From Deltaproteobacteria bacterium (GTDB lineage Bacteria > Myxococcota_A > Polyangia > Polyangiales > Polyangiaceae), in the NCBI GenBank assembly GCA_016875405.1, contig VGRJ01000006.1, positions 32,204-96,203 on the forward strand: DNA of 64,000 nt, in the 5' to 3' direction. Below are positions 62,968 through 64,000 of this stretch, piece after piece (position 1 is the first letter of the stretch; each line of letters starts with the position of its first letter). Below the pieces are notes generated by a model, which did not search any database, was not told the DNA's origin, and saw only the letters and a list, made by a program, of their open reading frames with translations. A program made the position numbers and the translations under genes.

Positions 62968-64000
62968 TCAGAAACGCCAGGTAGCCTCGACCCGCGAGGG
63001 GCCGACGGCGATGGAAAGCGGGGCGCGCGACGCGGCCGCTGGCGCAGCGGACGGCACGGTCACGAGCAGCACCACGCCCGTCGCAGCGAACACGCCCCCG
63101 GCGACGAGGCCGACCGTCGAGAGCGTGCCCATCGTATTATAGGCGTCGATCCTGTCTTGCGCGGACGCCGGACAGGTCGACCCGCCGCAGAGCTTTTCGA
63201 GATCGCTGTGGCGCTTCACCGCGAGGCCCCCCGCGATCGCGCCGACGAGCAAGCCTGCGCCGCCGAGCCCGACGGAGGCCCAGCCGAGGATCGCCTGGGT
63301 GCCCGTCGTGCCGGAGTGGTGGGTCTCGGTCGCGCTGTCAGCGTCGGGGGCGCGCTCGCTCGTGAGCTTGAGGACCTCGGGCCGCGTCGCGCCGGCCGCA
63401 GCGACGGCAGCCTTCTCGAGGCGCAGATCGACCGAGACGTCCTTTTTCGCGACGACGTCGAAGCGCCTCTCGGCCGACTTGAACCCGGGAGCCGTGACGA
63501 CGACGCGATGAGCACCCGGGTTCATCGGGCGCCTCAAGCCGAGCGCCGCCTGCTTCAGCCCGGTGTCGTCGAGCAACACGGAGAGCCCAGACGGCAGACC
63601 GCCGCCCTCCGCCGTCACCTGGATCGTTCCAGCGCCGATCTTGTCATCGAGCGTCACGACCTCGCTCTCGGCATCCGCCTTGGCCTGCTTCATCGCGTCG
63701 CTGGCGTTGGCCGGCAGCGCCTCGCGGACGACCTGCGTGTACGCCTCCTTCGCCTCGACGAACTTGCCGAGACCCACGTACGAGCGGGCGAGTCCGACCA
63801 GCAGCGTCGGCGCGTGATACAGCGACTCGGCCCGCGCAAACTTCTCGCGAGCTACGTCGAAGCGCTTCTCGGTGAGCGCCTGCGCGGCCTCCTTCGCGAG
63901 GTCGCGAGCCAGCGCCTTGTCGGCGTCGGAGGCCTGCGCGACGGCGTGTGGGGAGAGGGAGAGCGCGGCGAGCGAGAGCGCCACGGCAAGCCACGTCGAC
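62968..64000 (-). CDS. PEGA-type membrane protein (5' end beyond the window)
   Basis: The frame is open to the window edge. A GTG at 63984 would give 338 residues, but upstream codons STWLA extend the hydrophobic signal, so the true start is probably outside. After the signal peptide (cleavage near AVAQA) come TPR-like helices to about 110 (KFARAESLYHAPTLLVGLARSY). A PEGA-like domain of about 70 residues follows, with GAHRVVVTAPGFKSAERRF, and two hydrophobic segments near 230-255 and 285-310 with two cysteines between (CGGSTC). This layout is common in myxobacteria. Function unknown. Confidence 0.7.
   Translation of the reverse strand, partial: STWLAVALSLAALSLSPHAVAQASDADKALARDLAKEAAQALTEKRFDVAREKFARAESLYHAPTLLVGLARSYVGLGKFVEAKEAYTQVVREALPANASDAMKQAKADAESEVVTLDDKIGAGTIQVTAEGGGLPSGLSVLLDDTGLKQAALGLRRPMNPGAHRVVVTAPGFKSAERRFDVVAKKDVSVDLRLEKAAVAAAGATRPEVLKLTSERAPDADSATETHHSGTTGTQAILGWASVGLGGAGLLVGAIAGGLAVKRHSDLEKLCGGSTCPASAQDRIDAYNTMGTLSTVGLVAGGVFAATGVVLLVTVPSAAPAAASRAPLSIAVGPSRVEATWRF

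Noticed and set aside
61167..62984. A 605-codon plus-strand frame opposite the helicase
   Set aside because: The helicase motifs are unambiguous on the minus strand. The plus frame is Arg/Glu/Asp/Leu-rich shadow sequence typical of GC-rich DNA. The same applies to 19899-21362 and 40592-43210.

Overview
The window looks like a chromosomal segment of a myxobacterium (Myxococcota, probably the Polyangia side). The evidence is very high GC with strong GC3, many lipoproteins with Gly/Ser/Ala-rich spacers after the lipobox, DUF4215-type Cys repeats, PEGA-type proteins, and LexA-box-like sites of the Myxococcus type (CTGAAC-N4-GTTCAG). This placement is inference. I see no phage, transposon, CRISPR array, rRNA or tRNA. 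Almost all of it is core genome plus lineage-specific envelope proteins.

Layout. 1-8950: a secreted endonuclease/exonuclease/phosphatase-like lipoprotein, then a TamB-like protein overlapping a large Omp85 (TamA/BamA-like) protein with about seven POTRA-like modules. 9-12.2 kb: recA, with a LexA-like box in its promoter, and recN. 12.2-19.8 kb: map, small envelope proteins, a NifU-like domain protein without its cysteines, hflX, a Tat-exported hydrolase, folE overlapping a short-chain dehydrogenase, and a LON-domain protein. 19.9-25.1 kb (minus): the tightly packed prfB-lysS-lolC/E-lolD operon, where prfB has a textbook programmed +1 frameshift. 25.2-35.4 kb: imuA-imuB and, 4.5 kb further on, dnaE2 (imuC), each set behind its own LexA-like box. 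Between them lie an outward-facing lipoprotein, a HEAT-THUMP-methyltransferase fusion and an RluA-family pseudouridine synthase.

35.4-43.8 kb: a PilZ protein, a DECR-like dehydrogenase, a lipoprotein, then the minus-strand run rpsO-pnp-nhaA-larE. That run has a strong rpsO promoter, a long hairpin between rpsO and pnp and an 18-bp perfect palindrome upstream of pnp. 43.8-47.1 kb: a lipoprotein and two paralogous amidohydrolases joined by overlapping starts, the second without metal ligands. 47.2-52.8 kb: pssA, a gamma-glutamyltransferase, a CxCxxC-repeat lipoprotein and a RelA/SpoT homologue whose hydrolase domain has lost its HD motif. 52.8-53.2 kb: RNase P RNA with its terminator. 53.2-56 kb: a start-less coding-like fragment, two overlapping Cys-rich lipoprotein genes and an ErpA/IscA-type protein. 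56-59.1 kb: gcvT-gcvH-gcvPA without gcvPB. 59.1-64 kb: small hypotheticals, a UvrD/Rep-family helicase and a PEGA-type protein cut by the window edge.

The most coherent multi-gene story is an SOS regulon: recA, imuA-imuB and dnaE2 each carry a LexA-type operator between or over the promoter elements, which points to an inducible mutasome that is split on the chromosome. I did not find a clearly new defence or mobile system. The most unusual items are degenerate paralogues (Rsh hydrolase domain, amidohydrolase partner, NifU-like protein), architecture changes (extra POTRAs, extra LolC membrane segments, the HEAT-methyltransferase fusion) and the rpsO-pnp regulatory structures.
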